Positions 1 through 6,957 are shown, counted from the first letter of the stretch. The stretch: 16,631 nucleotides of DNA from Methanothrix sp. (GCA_023229165.1 JALNZQ010000040.1:1-16631), one strand, 5' to 3'. Translations and numbers: made by a program. Notes: generated by a model from the sequence alone, not told the origin.

Positions 1-276
1 AGGTTATTGAGGGTCATGGCCAGGTCAGAATTGAATGCCTCAGGGTTTTGCTTGGCCAGATCTTCGTAGAGAGTCAGTGCCCTTTTGTAGTGCTCTTCGG
101 CATTTTCAAAATTTTTCAGATTTAAATACAAGATTCCGAGGTTATTGAGGGACTTGGCAAGATCCGAATTGAATACGTCAGGTTTTTGCTTGGCCAGCTC
201 CTCGCGGAGCGTCAGTGCACTTTTATAGTGCCCTTCGGCCCTTTCAAAATCTTTCAAAGCAGAGTAGAGATTAGCA
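1..276 (-). repeat. 138-bp tandem direct repeat encoding TPR units
   Basis: The segment beginning AGGTTATTGAGGG at 1 recurs at 139, and the two 138-bp copies stay clearly similar along their length. The second copy drifts into a more degenerate unit after about 276. Each copy encodes one 46-residue TPR unit with the pattern F-x-x-A-E-x-H-Y-K-x-A-L-T-L, followed by a PxxFNSDLA linker. More copies probably lie beyond the left edge. The near-identity at DNA level points to recent duplication within the sensor region. Confidence 0.8.
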
Positions 277-2081
277 ATTGACCCCTGCAACCGCGCAGAA
301 AGCATCTTATTTCTTTCAAATCTGGGAGCGAGCTGCTCACCTATATCAATCAAGCGAATAAATCCGATTGTCCCCGGCCCGATTCGATTGCATAGACCTA
401 TGAAATCGTTTATATGTTTTTCTTTTGGATTAGATATAGATTGATGATAGAGCAACTCAATTTTATCCAGATAATTCTTATATTCACGAATTTTGTTTGA
501 GTAATAGTTTATTGCCCACATTAGATCTTCTCTTCGATCTTCCCTTATGGCATCTTGTATATGTCTGTAGGAAAAAGAGTATGCAGTCGTCTTGCCAGAT
601 TTTTTCTTGCTCAGCATTCCTGTATCGAGCAGTTGATTAAATATATATCCAGAATTCTTTCCTTGAATCCTTTCAACTATCATTCTATCAATATCTGTTT
701 CGAATTCAGTATTGATTTGTGCAAGTTTTTTAATCAAAGAATAAGCATCTTCGCTGAGTATTTCTTTAACCGCTCTCTTCATCAGCTCTTCAACGTGATT
801 GGGGTCCGAGTTCTTCAGGCTTTCCTTGAAGCTTTTCAATTTTTCAAAGTCTATCTTATCAACATTTCTCACTAACATTTCTGTTGATATCGGATGACCT
901 TCTGCAACTTTAAAGATTGAATCCCTAGCTATTTTATCAAGTATTTTAGAAAATCGATCTGCGGCCAGATCAATAAACCTGTATCGATCTTCCTCTTCAA
1001 TGCCCATGAGATAAATTTCGCCCCTCGCACAGCCAATCTTCTTCTTTGATGCAAGAACTACACAGCCAGGTATGTCTGCAGGAAGCGCCCTTGTATCCTT
1101 TGAGGAAAAGTGAAAATCATCCAGAAATAGACATATATTATTATTTTTAACATAATCGGAAATTATATTTATCTTTCTTGATGCATCCTTGCCCAAAACA
1201 GATTCATGAATTCCTAAAGCTCTGGCAATATCTTCTAGAGTAAGCTCGCTTCCTATTATTTCATGAAACTCCTTCGCGCATTTTTCTTTGAAATGCTTAT
1301 AACCCGAGCCGCTTGCATATGACTGTCTGGTTCCGATTGTGACAATTTTTCTGCCTTTTAATTTCTGAATAAGAAGAGCCACCTGGATCAAACTCGTCTT
1401 TCCAATACCCCCAACACCATACAGCTCAACGCACTCTTCCATTTTTTCTGTTAATTCCTTTAGCTCATTTCTCCTTCCGCTAAAGTCTTTTAGATTTATC
1501 TTTCTGTTCTGGTACCATTTCACAATACTCTCAGCCAGATCCGAGGTTATGCCTTTTACATCGGCAATAGGAATGCGCAGTTCTTTTTCCACCTCCTCTT
1601 TGAATTTGAGCGCGCTTTCAGCAATCTCAAAATAGTGCTCAATCACTTCATCAGGATAATTTTTAAAATCATATTTTCTTCGGATCTCTTTCCATTCAAT
1701 TGCATCTTTTTCTTTCAGCTCTCTGATGAGATCCCAGTCTTTATCCACAAGATAGGTCAGATGAGGCTTTCCATCTGCAAGACAAATTTTATACTCGCAA
1801 TGCGTATAGGAAATCTTGCCCGATCCATTTTTCATGGGGCAGTCGGCTTTACAATCAGCAATGTTGCACCGATCCATGTACGTTCCGTAATATGGAGAAA
1901 TGAGAAAGATCGCTATGTCACTCTTTCGGAGTTCCTCAATACAAGCTTGGTGAGGATCTCGGCCATCAGGGATAAAATTCTCCATGCTGACATCGTCAAG
2001 AGCACTGGCCAGCTCATCTAAAAGCACTTTTCTTTCATCTTTGAGATCCCTAAAGGTCGAACTTAAAAAGATCCTCAGCAT
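1..2081 (-). CDS. DUF4062 - STAND/NB-ARC-like NTPase - TPR protein, C-terminus cut by window edge
   Basis: An uninterrupted minus-strand frame starts at ATG 2081 (GGGAG 7 nt upstream) and runs off the left edge, giving 693 visible residues. Residues 1-110 match DUF4062: the opening LRIFLSSTFRDLKDER, then ISPYYG and SYTHCEYK. A cysteine-rich insert lies between (C72, C77, C81, C95, C100). Residues 200-400 form a P-loop NTPase with Walker A GVGGIGKTS at 222-230 and Walker B ICLFLDDFHF at about 316-325. A helical stretch (about 400-590) leads into kinesin-light-chain-like TPRs of 46 residues (from about 598), still continuing at the edge. Proteins of this architecture belong to the STAND class: the N-terminal domain is the output or adaptor, the NTPase is the switch, and the TPRs sense a ligand. 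Many STAND proteins act in prokaryotic immunity, but that role is inference here. The gene is more AT-rich than the enzymes around it. Architecture is confident; function is not. Confidence 0.88.
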   Translation of the reverse strand, partial: MLRIFLSSTFRDLKDERKVLLDELASALDDVSMENFIPDGRDPHQACIEELRKSDIAIFLISPYYGTYMDRCNIADCKADCPMKNGSGKISYTHCEYKICLADGKPHLTYLVDKDWDLIRELKEKDAIEWKEIRRKYDFKNYPDEVIEHYFEIAESALKFKEEVEKELRIPIADVKGITSDLAESIVKWYQNRKINLKDFSGRRNELKELTEKMEECVELYGVGGIGKTSLIQVALLIQKLKGRKIVTIGTRQSYASGSGYKHFKEKCAKEFHEIIGSELTLEDIARALGIHESVLGKDASRKINIISDYVKNNNICLFLDDFHFSSKDTRALPADIPGCVVLASKKKIGCARGEIYLMGIEEEDRYRFIDLAADRFSKILDKIARDSIFKVAEGHPISTEMLVRNVDKIDFEKLKSFKESLKNSDPNHVEELMKRAVKEILSEDAYSLIKKLAQINTEFETDIDRMIVERIQGKNSGYIFNQLLDTGMLSKKKSGKTTAYSFSYRHIQDAIREDRREDLMWAINYYSNKIREYKNYLDKIELLYHQSISNPKEKHINDFIGLCNRIGPGTIGFIRLIDIGEQLAPRFERNKMLSARLQGSIANLYSALKDFERAEGHYKSALTLREELAKQKPDVFNSDLAKSLNNLGILYLNLKNFENAEEHYKRALTLYEDLAKQNPEAFNSDLAMTLNN

Positions 2082-2128
2082 CTATTCTCCCACAGGCGGC
2101 ATTTCTTGTGCATTCCCTTCTGAAAATC

Positions 2129-2137
2129 CTTTTAAAT
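2129..2137 (-). promoter_or_regulatory. TATA box of the DUF4062-STAND gene
   Basis: On the minus strand the segment reads ATTTAAAAG, about 48 nt before the ATG at 2081. Transcription starting about 25 nt downstream would leave a leader of about 24 nt holding the GGGAG ribosome binding site. The 135-bp gap to the upstream EEP gene supports a separate promoter. Confidence 0.45.
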
Positions 2138-2216
2138 TATTAGATCTTTCGACTCAATTGTCCATAAAGGTTATGTCGGCCAAGATTATGGAACGCGTCT
2201 TCGTGTTGGTAGAGAT

Positions 2217-3290
2217 CTACTGGCACTTCCCCTTCCCGCTCTTGATGCAACTGATACCTTTCAGCCCCGTGTCCGCCACCTCTGTAGACCACTTGATCTT
2301 CGTCTCCGGCATCTCGAAGCGGGCGATCACAGGGGCGTGGTCCGACTCAGGATAGAAGATCCGTGAGGCGAAGACTATTGACTCGTCGTGCAATAGCTCG
2401 TTATGCACTTCGGAGCCCCCGTAGTAGGTCAACATGGTCCTGGAGACCAAAAGGTGGTAGAGCATCTTGCCCTTGCCGTTATGAAGGAGCGAGTAGCGCG
2501 CCGGCTCTGGGATGTTTCTTTCCGTGGGCACCATAACCCGCATGGCCAGGTCCATGTTTCCTGTGTTCTCCACGTCGCCCCGGATGGCTTCGATGGAAAC
2601 CTCATCAAACTCCTCATTGAAATCTCCGCAGACGGCGATGAGGGCGCACGGATCTACGTCGAATAGTTTGTCAATGAGAATGCGCGTCTCCAGCGCCTGA
2701 CCGATGCGTTTCATGCTTGAGATAAAAACGCCCTCTGCCCAGCCCGAGGCCGTCCTCCAGGTTCTCTCGTTAAGCTTGTGCCCCTGGATGTTGGTGGGCC
2801 GGCGGCTCTTGAGATGCAGGTTGATCACATCCACCACCATGTTGTTGGGCAGCTTTATTTTGGCGTGCAAAATGGGCCTCTCCCAGGAGATCTCTTTCGC
2901 CTCGCTCTCCTCCGGCAGGGCCGTGACTTTCTTGTAGCGCGGCGAGGGGGCATACTCATGCAGATACTGGTCGTGCTCCACAATATCGTAGCGGCTGAGG
3001 ATGACCAGGTTGTGATGATCGAATACCCCATTTGTATCCGGATCTATGGTCGTGACTCTCTTGTAGCCTTCGTAAGGAGTGCATTCCAGGAGGCGGTTCA
3101 TAGCATCCAGGCGCATCTTTCTGCCCCGTTCACGCTGGCCGCCTACCTCCTGCAAACAGAGAATGTCCGCATCCAGGCGAACCAACTGGGGTCGCAGGAT
3201 GGGTATGCGTTCCTCAAGGCTTGGATATTGGTCGTGCCGGTCGTCCAGGTTCATGAGGTTGAAGGTGGCAATGCGTAGCCTAACTGGCAT
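2217..3290 (-). CDS. Endonuclease/exonuclease/phosphatase (EEP) family protein
   Basis: The protein has about 357 residues and carries the EEP-fold motifs in order: TFNLMNL near the N-terminus (metal-site Asn), CLQEV at about 46-50 (metal Glu), INLHLKSR at about 157-164 (His), CGDFNEE at 222-228 (Asp and Asn) and SDHAPV at 317-322 (catalytic Asp-His). Such enzymes hydrolyse phosphodiesters or phosphomonoesters in DNA, RNA, lipids or small molecules using Mg2+; the substrate here cannot be read. The usual DHILVS motif appears as YHLLVS at about 279-284, losing one acidic residue. No signal peptide is seen, so it is probably cytoplasmic. ATG 3290 is preferred over the adjacent in-frame TTG 3293 because GGGAG then lies 7 nt upstream. 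A 113-bp gap with a TATA-like element separates it from the gene before it. Confidence 0.88.
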   Translation of the reverse strand: MPVRLRIATFNLMNLDDRHDQYPSLEERIPILRPQLVRLDADILCLQEVGGQRERGRKMRLDAMNRLLECTPYEGYKRVTTIDPDTNGVFDHHNLVILSRYDIVEHDQYLHEYAPSPRYKKVTALPEESEAKEISWERPILHAKIKLPNNMVVDVINLHLKSRRPTNIQGHKLNERTWRTASGWAEGVFISSMKRIGQALETRILIDKLFDVDPCALIAVCGDFNEEFDEVSIEAIRGDVENTGNMDLAMRVMVPTERNIPEPARYSLLHNGKGKMLYHLLVSRTMLTYYGGSEVHNELLHDESIVFASRIFYPESDHAPVIARFEMPETKIKWSTEVADTGLKGISCIKSGKGKCQ

Positions 3291-3331
3291 CAAGTATCTC
3301 CCTATCTTCTTCCTACTATCATTCTGCGCTC

Positions 3332-3343
3332 TATTTTTTTATC
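3332..3343 (-). promoter_or_regulatory. TATA-like promoter of the EEP gene
   Basis: The minus strand reads GATAAAAAAATAG just over 40 nt before the ATG at 3290. The spacing fits a start of transcription near 3312 and a leader of about 20 nt carrying the GGGAG site. The A-run could also mark nothing more than AT-rich spacer. Confidence 0.35.
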
Positions 3344-3403
3344 TTGTCGGGCCGAGCCATTATCCTTGTGGTTGCAAAGATCCGGTGAATACAAATTAAC
3401 AGA

Positions 3404-3736
3404 TCAAATTATTCTTCGGCTGGGCTTTCCTGCCTCGACGAAGAGGGGATCGACGGCTTCTGGCGGCGCAGAATCCTGGAAGGCTCCTTTGGGATCGCAG
3501 AATCGATCCTCGGGCAGGAGCGTGAAGATCCTTCTGCAAAAGCCCCCTTCATTGATTTTGGCCGCGGTCTTCTTCAAAACGGCATAGCCGATGAGCATCT
3601 CGTCCGGCGGAGCCTTAACCGGGCCGGTGCGGATGGGGCAGAGCAGCCATCTCTCCCGCACGTAGTCCATCCTAGACAGAGCATCACGATCCTTGAGCCA
3701 GACAATTTTTTCCTCGTATTCATATGTTGGAATCAT
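3404..3736 (-). CDS. Small hypothetical protein (110 aa)
   Basis: This frame begins 19 nt after the stop of the metallo-hydrolase gene on the same strand, so it is probably the last gene of that unit. The product is hydrophilic and mixed in charge. It opens MIPTYEYEEKIVWLKDRD, has three cysteines (in LLCPIR, GGFCRR and RFCDP), and ends in a proline-rich, probably unstructured tail. No signal peptide or membrane segment is visible and I do not recognise a family. Ribosome binding is weak: GGGA lies about 13 nt before the ATG. Sensible amino-acid composition and operon-like placement favour a real gene over a chance frame, but that is not proven. Confidence 0.5.
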   Translation of the reverse strand: MIPTYEYEEKIVWLKDRDALSRMDYVRERWLLCPIRTGPVKAPPDEMLIGYAVLKKTAAKINEGGFCRRIFTLLPEDRFCDPKGAFQDSAPPEAVDPLFVEAGKPSRRII

Positions 3737-3755
3737 GCTGTATCTTTTCCCTGCC

Positions 3756-4655
3756 TCATTCCCTGTTCAGATCTTGGGGGCATCCCGCTGATTGCGCACT
3801 TCTTTCCCTCAAGCTGGCCTGAAAAGATGCGGCCACGAGAGGATTGGCCATGATTAGGGGCAGACCCAGTTCCACTAAAACTCGCCTGCATAGCTGCATG
3901 TTTTCCAGCTCCACCAGCGCTGGATTTTCACCCGCCATCTTGAGAATGCTGCTGTGGATACGTTGCAGGTATTGCCGCCCTTCTGCCATGATGCGGTAGG
4001 CTTCGCTACTCCTACGCGGCTCATCCCAGGCCGCTAAGAGGAGCTTGATTTCCGGAATGCAGGCGAGCCTCTGCACTGACCGGACCGATGCCTGAATATC
4101 CTGATAGATGGGCATATCACCTGTAATGGGAACAGCATCGGCCGAAAAGAGAGCGCCGTCCTCAGCCAGCCACAGGGAGATGGAGCCGGGAGAGTGGCCT
4201 GGGGTGTGCAGCACTTGCAATGTGAGGCCGCCCGCCAGATGCAGGATGTCTCCCTCTTGTAGTGTCCGGTCGACCTGGACCGAGCCTCCCACCAGGGAGA
4301 AAAAGCCGGGAACAGGGCGCTCTTTTGCCTGCAGGTCCACATCCTCGATCCATGTCTTTTCCGCAGCATGAGCGGCCACTGTGCAGCCGGAAATGCGTTT
4401 GATGGCGGCGGAGGCTCCAATATGATCGGGATGAGCATGGGTGAGGATGAGCGTGGAGATTTCCTGCGGGCTTCTGCCGGTTGATTTCAGATATTCCAAT
4501 ATGATTTTCTCAGAGCCGGCTACACCGCTGTCGATAAGGCATATATCCTGGCCGTAGATGAGATAAGCGTAAACAAATCTGGGAATTTTTTGGCCGGACG
4601 GGTCGGTTATCTGAAAGGGGATTTTCAGAGCGTGAACGTGATCGGTTATCTGCAT
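3756..4655 (-). CDS. Metallo-beta-lactamase-fold hydrolase (MBL superfamily)
   Basis: The 299-residue protein has the core MBL motifs: LIDSGV at 40-45, THAHPDHIG at 72-80 (ligands H73, H75, D77, H78), LHTPGHSPGSI at 149-159 (H154 as further ligand) and FSADAV at 170-175 (bridging D173). The region where glyoxalase-II-like members carry the last metal His reads LLLAAWDEPRR at about 205-215, so that ligand is absent or replaced. A helical C-terminal segment of about 80 residues follows, as in several glyoxalase-II-like subgroups. The hydrolytic substrate is unknown. Its ATG overlaps the stop of the preceding gene in TAATG, so translation is probably coupled. The protein is cytoplasmic, with no signal peptide. 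Confidence 0.88.
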   Translation of the reverse strand: MQITDHVHALKIPFQITDPSGQKIPRFVYAYLIYGQDICLIDSGVAGSEKIILEYLKSTGRSPQEISTLILTHAHPDHIGASAAIKRISGCTVAAHAAEKTWIEDVDLQAKERPVPGFFSLVGGSVQVDRTLQEGDILHLAGGLTLQVLHTPGHSPGSISLWLAEDGALFSADAVPITGDMPIYQDIQASVRSVQRLACIPEIKLLLAAWDEPRRSSEAYRIMAEGRQYLQRIHSSILKMAGENPALVELENMQLCRRVLVELGLPLIMANPLVAASFQASLRERSAQSAGCPQDLNRE

Positions 4656-5026
4656 TATCTCTTTTCTCCCACAAACTCACCGTCCCAAATCTGACTTTGG
4701 GAATGCTTCCATTTTCCATGGAAAAATGTTCTGCCAACTTCGTCCTTTTCGCGATTGTGACCGGTTTTATCGATAAGTACACTAAAGCTGCCTCTGCCTA
4801 ACTGGTCTGACCATTTTCCGGTAAAGACAATGTCTTCTCCCTCCTTAATGAGAGTGCCTTCGATAGTGCCTTTGACCTTTACGTTGCAGTATGTCCCGCT
4901 AACGAAATGGCCCGATTGCAATAATTGCAGGTCTGCAGCAATCGGCTGCAAGATAATCCAGGCACCTTGCATGTCAGGCATGCTGGCCCATTCTCGGGGG
5001 ATTTTTTCCGGAATCTTTCTCACCAT
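4655..5026 (-). CDS. Small beta-rich hypothetical protein (123 aa)
   Basis: The product is dominated by short alternating strands: GTYCNVKVKGTIEGTLI, IVFTGKWSD, GRGSFSVLID, FFHGKWK and WDGEF. The G-K-W motif occurs twice and a related W-D-G once, a pattern typical of a small antiparallel beta-barrel or meander. The family is not recognised. There is no signal peptide. It is the first gene of a unit with the MBL hydrolase, sharing one base with it (TAATG). There is no Shine-Dalgarno before ATG 5026, and the TATA element at 5047-5056 lies about 26 nt upstream of the start, which suggests a leaderless transcript. Alternative starts at Met16 or Met19 would drop a basic N-terminal tail. Confidence 0.6.
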   Translation of the reverse strand: MVRKIPEKIPREWASMPDMQGAWIILQPIAADLQLLQSGHFVSGTYCNVKVKGTIEGTLIKEGEDIVFTGKWSDQLGRGSFSVLIDKTGHNREKDEVGRTFFHGKWKHSQSQIWDGEFVGEKR

Positions 5027-5046
5027 TACTTCATCAGCAGCTTTAG

Positions 5047-5056
5047 CTTTATACTT
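5047..5056. promoter_or_regulatory. Shared divergent TATA element
   Basis: The segment around CTTTATACTTTG offers a TATA-like box in both directions: TTTATACT for the plus-strand CoA-binding gene and AGTATAAAGC for the minus-strand beta-rich/MBL unit. Starts about 26 nt away on each side fall near 5077 (plus) and 5025 (minus). The latter coincides with the ATG of the 123-aa gene. The 64-bp intergenic space leaves no room for two independent upright promoters. Confidence 0.45.
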
Positions 5057-5090
5057 TGAGTTGCCAACTATCTATGTGAAGTGTTGCGAT

Positions 5091-5516
5091 ATGCGAGAAC
5101 AAGATTCATTCTGGGAAAATAATAGCTTTGCAATCGTCACCGATAAGACCAAACCGGCCATGAAATTGACGATAGACGAATTGGCCAGAAGAGGAAAGAG
5201 GGTTTATGTTGTTGATTTGTCGGATAGCCCCGACAAAGAGACAGTGCATTGCATCTCAGATCTTCCGTCATATATCGATTGTGCCATTATCGGGCTGAAA
5301 AAAGAAAACACGGAAAATGCAATTGAGCAGCTCAACAAGATAGGCATCAAAAAATGCTGGATCCACTGGAGGACGGATACGGCTCAGGCAAAAACGAAAT
5401 GCATAGAGCTCCAAATGCAGTGCATTGTAGGAAAATGCCCCATGATGTATCTCAGTCACGGCTTTAACATCCACACAATGCACGGGAGCCTGGCAAAATT
5501 ATTGGGGAACTATTAA
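5091..5516 (+). CDS. CoA-binding (Rossmann-fold) domain protein, COG1832-like
   Basis: The 141-residue protein fits the small CoA_binding_2 family. SFAIVTDKTKPAMK occupies the nucleotide-binding turn, GKRVYVVDLSD the second strand, ISDLPSYIDCAIIGL the third, GIKKCWIHWRTDT the position of the usual W-x-Q-x-G motif, and a C-terminal GKCPMMYL resembles the family's conserved Cys near the end. The first glycine-rich turn is altered: T-D-K-T replaces the usual G-A-S. Members bind CoA or acyl-CoA; no precise role is established. ATG 5091 is chosen because the TATA element near 5050 puts transcription start near 5077, just after the in-frame GTG at 5076. Reading the frame further upstream would run antisense through the 123-aa gene. 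Confidence 0.75.
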   Translation: MREQDSFWENNSFAIVTDKTKPAMKLTIDELARRGKRVYVVDLSDSPDKETVHCISDLPSYIDCAIIGLKKENTENAIEQLNKIGIKKCWIHWRTDTAQAKTKCIELQMQCIVGKCPMMYLSHGFNIHTMHGSLAKLLGNY

Positions 5517-5537
5517 ATTGCCTCACTCTTTGTGATT

Positions 5538-5562
5538 ATGATGCTTGTGCTATCAGCATCAT
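5538..5562. repeat. 7-bp perfect inverted repeat next to TATA box
   Basis: ATGATGC at 5538-5544 and GCATCAT at 5556-5562 form a perfect inverted repeat with an 11-nt spacer. The right arm abuts the TATA box of the first secreted paralogue. It could be an operator, or a weak hairpin ending the CoA-binding transcript 22 nt after its stop; no T-run follows, so an operator is the better guess. Confidence 0.4.
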
Positions 5563-5572
5563 CTATATAAAG
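5563..5572 (+). promoter_or_regulatory. TATA box of secreted paralogue 1
   Basis: CTATATAAAG is a strong archaeal TATA box about 36 nt before ATG 5605. The leader ends in GGTGAT at 5596-5601, complementary to the 3' end of archaeal 16S rRNA. ATCAGCATC just upstream (5552-5560) resembles the ATCAGAATC that precedes the TATA boxes of the other two paralogues. Confidence 0.65.
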
Positions 5573-5604
5573 ATCAAATTTAATTCCTTCAGCCGGGTGA
5601 TCGC

Positions 5605-6222
5605 ATGAAAAAGATGATTTTATTGATTTCAGCCTTCTGTTTTTTAACTCTAATGGGCATGGCAGTAGCCCAAAGTAATGCCGCTAGTTCTAATCCAAGT
5701 ATGACCGTCCTCACGCAGGATAGTGGAACCAATATTACTAATATGGATCTTACTCTGTATTCTGCTGGCCAGGATTGGGGCATCAATGCATTCAGTGTTG
5801 GTGAAGCCGTAAAATTCACCGCACCAAAGTCCGACTGGAAATTAAAGCAGATACGAGTGCTAGGCTGGAACGGCTTCAATAACACGACCCTGGCGGTCCC
5901 TTCGCCCAGCAATTTCCTCATTGAGGTCAGAGATGAAAATCTAAACCTGCTTTACCGACTTGCAGATACACAGAATGCATACTTCACTTTGACAGCTCCG
6001 GCTCTCATAGCCATAGATATTCCTGCTCTCCCATTGACTGGTGTCTTTTACATCATCTTCTACGATCGAAGCACCATGAGGATTGGTGTGGAATTGGAAA
6101 ATGGAACCGGAAACTCCTATCAATACAATAGCATGTATAGCGAGCTGATTCCTGCGGAATTCAAAATTGATAATAACGAGTCGACCAAGGTTAATTGGGT
6201 CATCAGAGCAGTCGGTGAATAG
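5605..6222 (+). CDS. Secreted protein, tandem family member 1
   Basis: The product has 205 residues. A Sec-type signal peptide (KK, then a hydrophobic core, then A-V-A-Q at about 20-23) is followed by a beta-rich mature domain with no C-terminal anchor. Blocks shared with the two downstream paralogues are GEAVKFTAPK (66-75), RVLGWNGF (84-91), EVRDENLNLLYRLAD (107-121), DIPALPLTG (138-146), FYDR (152-155), GTGNS (167-171) and a final VNWVI. Several N-x-S/T sequons (NIT, NNT, NES) would allow archaeal N-glycosylation. I recognise no named family; the alternating hydrophobic pattern suggests a beta-sandwich. It is transcribed alone: its own TATA box, GGTGAT leader and a T8 tract right after the stop. 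Confidence 0.8.
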   Translation: MKKMILLISAFCFLTLMGMAVAQSNAASSNPSMTVLTQDSGTNITNMDLTLYSAGQDWGINAFSVGEAVKFTAPKSDWKLKQIRVLGWNGFNNTTLAVPSPSNFLIEVRDENLNLLYRLADTQNAYFTLTAPALIAIDIPALPLTGVFYIIFYDRSTMRIGVELENGTGNSYQYNSMYSELIPAEFKIDNNESTKVNWVIRAVGE

Positions 6223-6241
6223 AAAAATATTTCTTTTTTTT
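6222..6241 (+). terminator. Oligo-T terminator after paralogue 1
   Basis: The stop codon is followed at once by GAAAAATATTTC and then eight T residues (6234-6241). A/T-rich sequence with a terminal T8 run is the usual archaeal termination signal. A tiny GAAA/TTTC pairing is possible but probably not needed. Confidence 0.6.
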
Positions 6242-6266
6242 GCTAAATCAGATGCATTTTTTCCGC

Positions 6267-6283
6267 CATCAGAATCTTTATAT
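6267..6283 (+). promoter_or_regulatory. Promoter of paralogue 2, shared 17-nt element
   Basis: CATCAGAATCTTTATAT carries the TATA box (TTTATAT, 6277-6283) and its upstream BRE-like flank. The same 17 bases occur at 7025-7041 before paralogue 3. The box lies 35 nt before the TTG start at 6318, the same spacing as in the neighbours, and it falls inside any longer reading of the gene. This argues for the downstream start. Confidence 0.7.
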
Positions 6284-6317
6284 GGACAAGATTCGGTTAT
6301 CTGCCCCAGGTGATCGT

Positions 6318-6938
6318 TTGAAGAAAATGGTCTTGCTAATAACTGCATTCTGCTTACTGGCTCTATCTTTGGCCGGCATGTCTGTCGTCGCTCTTGCGCA
6401 ATCTCCGGATGACCAGGTGCTGTACTCATACGAAGGAAATGTCACGGAGATGGATATTCTTCCAGTTGATCTGATTTCGTATGTTGGAACTCCTGCATTT
6501 TTCATTGCAGAAGCCGTCAAGTTCAAGGCACCAAAAACAAACTGGAAGGTCAGTACCGTGCAACTGTACGGCTGGGACGGTTATGACGGAAGCAATGAGT
6601 CAATTCCATCAGAGCGGATAATCGGCCTGGAAATCAGAGATAAGGACCTCAATTTGCTCTATAAATTCGCGGATTCTCAGATCCCTTACACTAATTATGT
6701 ACGCAATGCAACCGGAATGTATCCACTGACTATCGACATACCTCAGATATCCGTTAGCGGTGAGTTTTATGTGTGCTTCTACGATCGAGGTGCAATTGCG
6801 ATTGCCAGTGAGCCACTTAATAAGACCAGCGAGAATTCCTTCCTCTATGTCGATAACCGTCTGTTGAATGCGACACTGCCTACGAGTGAGACGACAAGCA
6901 CTCCCGTAAACTGGATAATGAAAGTTACCGGACACTAG
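6318..6938 (+). CDS. Secreted protein, tandem family member 2 (TTG start)
   Basis: The product has 206 residues when started at TTG 6318. This start aligns exactly with those of the paralogues: GGTGATC, two bases, then the start codon and K-K. An in-frame ATG at 6240 would read through the TATA box and bury the signal peptide, so it is rejected. The signal peptide ends near A-L-A-Q (25-28). The mature part repeats the family blocks with more divergence: AEAVKFKAPK (64-73), LYGWDGYD, LEIRDKDLNLLYKFAD, IDIPQISVSG, FYDRG, NSF and a final VNWIM. Sequons NVT, NES, NAT and NKT are present. It is probably an extracellular or envelope-associated protein of unknown role. A T8 terminator follows. Confidence 0.78.
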   Translation: MKKMVLLITAFCLLALSLAGMSVVALAQSPDDQVLYSYEGNVTEMDILPVDLISYVGTPAFFIAEAVKFKAPKTNWKVSTVQLYGWDGYDGSNESIPSERIIGLEIRDKDLNLLYKFADSQIPYTNYVRNATGMYPLTIDIPQISVSGEFYVCFYDRGAIAIASEPLNKTSENSFLYVDNRLLNATLPTSETTSTPVNWIMKVTGH

Positions 6939-6957
6939 CGATTTCCTGGTGCAGACA

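Noticed and set aside
1..276. CRISPR-like direct repeats
   Set aside because: The 138-bp repeats have no unique spacers and encode TPR units in frame.
2778..3278. 166-residue plus-strand open frame
   Set aside because: It lies entirely opposite the EEP gene, whose motifs are all on the minus strand; a codon-usage shadow.
4830..5090. Upstream extension of the CoA-binding gene to an ATG at 4830
   Set aside because: It would run antisense through the 123-aa gene and contain the TATA element; the CoA-binding homology begins only after 5091.
6240..6317. N-terminal extension of paralogue 2 to an ATG at 6240
   Set aside because: It would place the TATA box and ribosome binding site inside the coding region and move the signal peptide inward.
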